A stretch of 7,209 nucleotides of DNA from Oligoflexus sp. Its GTDB lineage: Bacteria; Bdellovibrionota_B; Oligoflexia; Oligoflexales; Oligoflexaceae. Both the position numbers and the translations under genes were made by a program. Where the stretch lies: positions 1 through 7,209 of the forward strand of contig JASLCY010000473.1 of the NCBI GenBank assembly GCA_030151925.1, read 5' to 3'. The notes beneath the pieces are model-generated. The model made no database searches, was not told the DNA's origin, and saw nothing but the letters and a program-made list of their open reading frames with translations. Below are positions 5,697-7,209 of the stretch, in pieces; positions within the stretch are counted from its first letter, which is position 1; every line of letters begins with the position of its first letter.

Positions 5697-5709
5697 GCGG
5701 GCTCAAAAT

Positions 5710-5783
5710 GAGGGCGTAGCTCAGTTGGATAGAGCATCAGATTTCTAATCTGACGGTCGTTGGTTCGATCCCAATCGCCCTCG
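5710..5783 (+). tRNA. tRNA-Arg (anticodon UCU)
   Basis: This is a complete 74-base cloverleaf without encoded CCA. The acceptor GAGGGCG (5710-5716) pairs perfectly with CGCCCTC (5776-5782), with discriminator G5783. The D arm is GCTC/GAGC with GG in its loop. The anticodon stem TCAGA/TCTGA holds the loop TTTCTAA, with anticodon TCT at 5744-5746, reading AGA. The variable loop has 5 bases; the T arm GTTGG/CCAAT has a TTCGATC loop. A run of five T (5784-5788) follows directly and may help terminate transcription. CCA must be added after transcription. No integrase or attachment-site duplicate is visible nearby. Confidence 0.97.
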
Positions 5784-5802
5784 TTTTTGATTTGAATATA
5801 CG

Positions 5803-6882
5803 TCAGAAGGGAAGGATTTCCCACTTCTGATCGTCCGAGGTGGCATTACAAGGCTGAGCGCCGATGTAATCGTTCTCGGGATCCGGCTGGTCGGGCGTCC
5901 GCCCCAGGCAAAGCTCTTCGCCTTTCACCTTAATCTGCTGACCATTGACTTCCCACTTGATGATAGCGTGCGCCAGCCCAGTGGCATTGCAGGGCTTCGG
6001 AACCACATATTTCGCGGTCGCGTTGCCCGGGTCGTAGGTGAGGCATTCGTTCTGCCCATTGATATAGACGCCGATGGTGTTGTCGGGGTTGAAATTGAGC
6101 TTTTGACCAAGGCCCGTGCCGCAGGGGCCGGTCGTGCCTTTGTGATCCGCATCGGTATCGAAGTAGAAGTCCAAGCAACGGAGGTTCGCGCCGGTCGTAT
6201 GGGTCTTCTGGCTTTGCAGGCGGACGAACAAACGGGTCGCATCCGGCTTGTCGGTCGTCATAGCCAGGACTTGGTCGGTAGCGATCGAAGTCACTTTCAG
6301 GTTGTAAGCGCTGGCGGGAACTTGGCTCGCGAGTTTACCGTCCGAGGATTTGAAGGTGAATTTCGCGTGCCAGAAGCCGACGTCGGCTGAAAGGTCTTTC
6401 ACTTCATAGGTGATGCCCCTGACCGAGACGGCGCTCCATTCGATGTTCTTATAGGCCTTCGGTATGTTCACCGGTTTTTGGGTCTTCTGATCGCGGAGAG
6501 CGCAAAGCGCGGTCGCGGCATTGGCGGATTTCGAATCCACGCTGCAGTAGAGGAAAGCGCCGGTGATGACGCCGGGCGGGACGACCTTCGCATCCGAATC
6601 GTCCGGATTCATCGCGGTCTGCGTCATCGAACCGGTTTGAGCGGAACCGATCATGCTATCGTTCGAGCCGATCGACGTCGTCGTGTTAGCCGACGAGCCG
6701 TCGGAATTCGAGTTATTATCGTTCGTGGCGACGGCATCGCCCGAAGCGCCTTGCGCGTCGTGCGTATGGGTCTTCGCCTGCATAGAGCCCGCACCAGCGT
6801 TGCAGCCTCCCAGCGAAGCCATAACCACCAAAGCTCCTAAGAGCTGAATCGATCTTCTGGATTCATTACGGAAATTTCTCAT
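5803..6882 (-). CDS. Lipoprotein with C-terminal ricin-B-type beta-trefoil lectin domain
   Basis: This 359-residue protein has a basic N-terminus, a hydrophobic stretch and lipobox SLGGC (Cys27, Asn at +2), so it is probably an outer-membrane lipoprotein. Residues about 34-98 form a low-complexity Ser/Asn/Asp/Thr/Met linker. A middle domain (about 103-215) contains a Cys113/Cys127 pair and is not recognised. The C-terminus (about 232-359) shows three beta-trefoil repeats, each with a Cys-Leu and a later Cys: Cys236/254, Cys280/298 and Cys325/345. They close with QKL, IKW and a canonical QKW (352-354), which is the ricin-B/CBM13 signature. The likely role is surface glycan binding; the ligand is unknown. 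The ATG at 6882 is chosen with GGAGAGG 8 bases upstream; a GTG at 6888 would add two residues. No terminator is visible before the antisense tRNA. Confidence 0.85.
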   Translation of the reverse strand: MRNFRNESRRSIQLLGALVVMASLGGCNAGAGSMQAKTHTHDAQGASGDAVATNDNNSNSDGSSANTTTSIGSNDSMIGSAQTGSMTQTAMNPDDSDAKVVPPGVITGAFLYCSVDSKSANAATALCALRDQKTQKPVNIPKAYKNIEWSAVSVRGITYEVKDLSADVGFWHAKFTFKSSDGKLASQVPASAYNLKVTSIATDQVLAMTTDKPDATRLFVRLQSQKTHTTGANLRCLDFYFDTDADHKGTTGPCGTGLGQKLNFNPDNTIGVYINGQNECLTYDPGNATAKYVVPKPCNATGLAHAIIKWEVNGQQIKVKGEELCLGRTPDQPDPENDYIGAQPCNATSDDQKWEILPF

Positions 6883-6890
6883 GCTCACCG

Positions 6891-6897
6891 CCTCTCC
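6891..6897 (-). promoter_or_regulatory. Ribosome binding site of the lectin lipoprotein
   Basis: GGAGAGG on the minus strand, 8 bases before the ATG at 6882. It would be too close to the alternative GTG at 6888. Confidence 0.55.
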
Positions 6898-6950
6898 CCA
6901 ATCTTATCGTGCTAGGCGTGAGCGATATTGAGAAATAATTGTGAAGAATG

Positions 6951-6980
6951 AATATAGTTGGGTTTTTTGGATTTTATCAA
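6951..6980 (-). promoter_or_regulatory. Sigma70-type promoter of the lectin lipoprotein
   Basis: On the minus strand TTGATA (6975-6980), 18 bases, then TATATT (6951-6956); each box matches 5 of 6 consensus bases. The -35 starts just after the stop codon of the upstream gene, giving an independent promoter and a leader of roughly 60 bases. Confidence 0.6.
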
Positions 6981-6982
6981 AA

Positions 6983-7209
6983 TTATCGGGCAGAACGGAG
7001 CTTCGCCCAGTAGCGTTCGGTGCTGGCGGTTTGCGTGGCGAGAGCGCGGCCTACCTTCTGCCCCTCGCCCCCTATCTGATTCAGGGCATGGAGGATGCGG
7101 TACTGCACGTACATCGGTTCTTTCGAGCGGTTGTTCTGCTGGATGGCGTAAGCGGTCTGAAGGAGTCTTATGGACGAAGCCTGGCCCGTTCCCGCAAAAC
7201 GCTGCCCGA
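6983..7209 (-). CDS. 3' end of an unidentified gene (partial)
   Basis: A minus-strand frame is open from the right edge to a TAA at 6983-6985 (74 codons visible). Its start lies beyond the window. The visible C-terminus is alanine/glutamine/arginine-rich and looks helical, for example LLQTAYAIQQ and YRILHALNQIG, ending YWAKLRSAR. The rhythm suggests a helical-repeat or small regulatory domain, but I recognise no family. Codon use resembles the other genes here. No terminator separates it from the lectin gene downstream, whose promoter begins within 3 bases of this stop. Confidence 0.65.
   Translation of the reverse strand, partial: GQRFAGTGQASSIRLLQTAYAIQQNNRSKEPMYVQYRILHALNQIGGEGQKVGRALATQTASTERYWAKLRSAR

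Noticed and set aside
5710..5783. tRNA-Arg as an integration site for a mobile element
   Set aside because: No integrase gene and no second copy of the tRNA 3' end were found in the window. The neighbours look like resident genes.
5968..6840. Open frames of 140 and 120 codons on + antisense to the lectin gene
   Set aside because: The minus-strand frame has a lipobox, trefoil repeats, ribosome site and promoter. The + frames are Arg/Gly-rich shadows.

Overview
The window looks like ordinary chromosome from a diderm (Gram-negative-type) bacterium of moderate to high GC. It encodes two lipoproteins with outer-membrane-type signals, three class III prepilin-like proteins, a TetA-like exporter and a cytosolic non-haem-iron-type VOC protein. 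The mix of PA14 and ricin-type lectin lipoproteins with orphan pseudopilins would fit Oligoflexia/Bdellovibrionota, but that placement is inference. I see no transposase, integrase, CRISPR array or phage module.

Layout. Bases 1-430 look less GC-rich than the rest and hold a 78-codon four-cysteine zinc-ribbon-like gene (+). It converges with an HPPD-like VOC gene (-, 434-1201) on one perfect bidirectional terminator (384-421). A 375-base gap (1202-1576) separates that gene from a divergent PA14-domain lipoprotein (+, 1577-2248) and carries a candidate promoter and three hairpins in the leader. The PA14 gene ends at a strong terminator (2271-2308) facing the TetA-like MFS gene (-, 2318-3532). 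Upstream of the MFS gene lies a tight three-gene pseudopilin operon (-, 5530 to 3590) whose genes overlap by 14 and 13 bases and which ends in its own terminator, just 18 bases before the MFS start codon. A tRNA-Arg(UCU) with a good promoter is on + at 5710-5783. Next is a lipoprotein with a C-terminal ricin-B-type beta-trefoil (-, 5803-6882) with a good sigma70-type promoter, and finally the 3' end of an unidentified gene (-, 6983-7209).

Most notable observation. The three pseudopilins are nearly unrelated in body sequence, yet each mature protein has exactly four cysteines in the same plan: one at mature residue 57, then a C-terminal C-x9-C-x(13-15)-C module with an aromatic residue at +7 and Asn/Asp at +8 after the second Cys. 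Two have the usual Glu at mature position 5; the third has Met there, as in GspK-type tip pseudopilins, and starts with TTG inside the end of the preceding gene. This suggests a co-assembled, disulfide-stabilised pilus- or pseudopilus-tip complex made by tandem paralogues.

How the genes might work together. The pseudopilins and the two carbohydrate-binding-type lipoproteins could all serve surface attachment, but only proximity supports that link. The MFS exporter and the VOC protein look like independent housekeeping or accessory functions.
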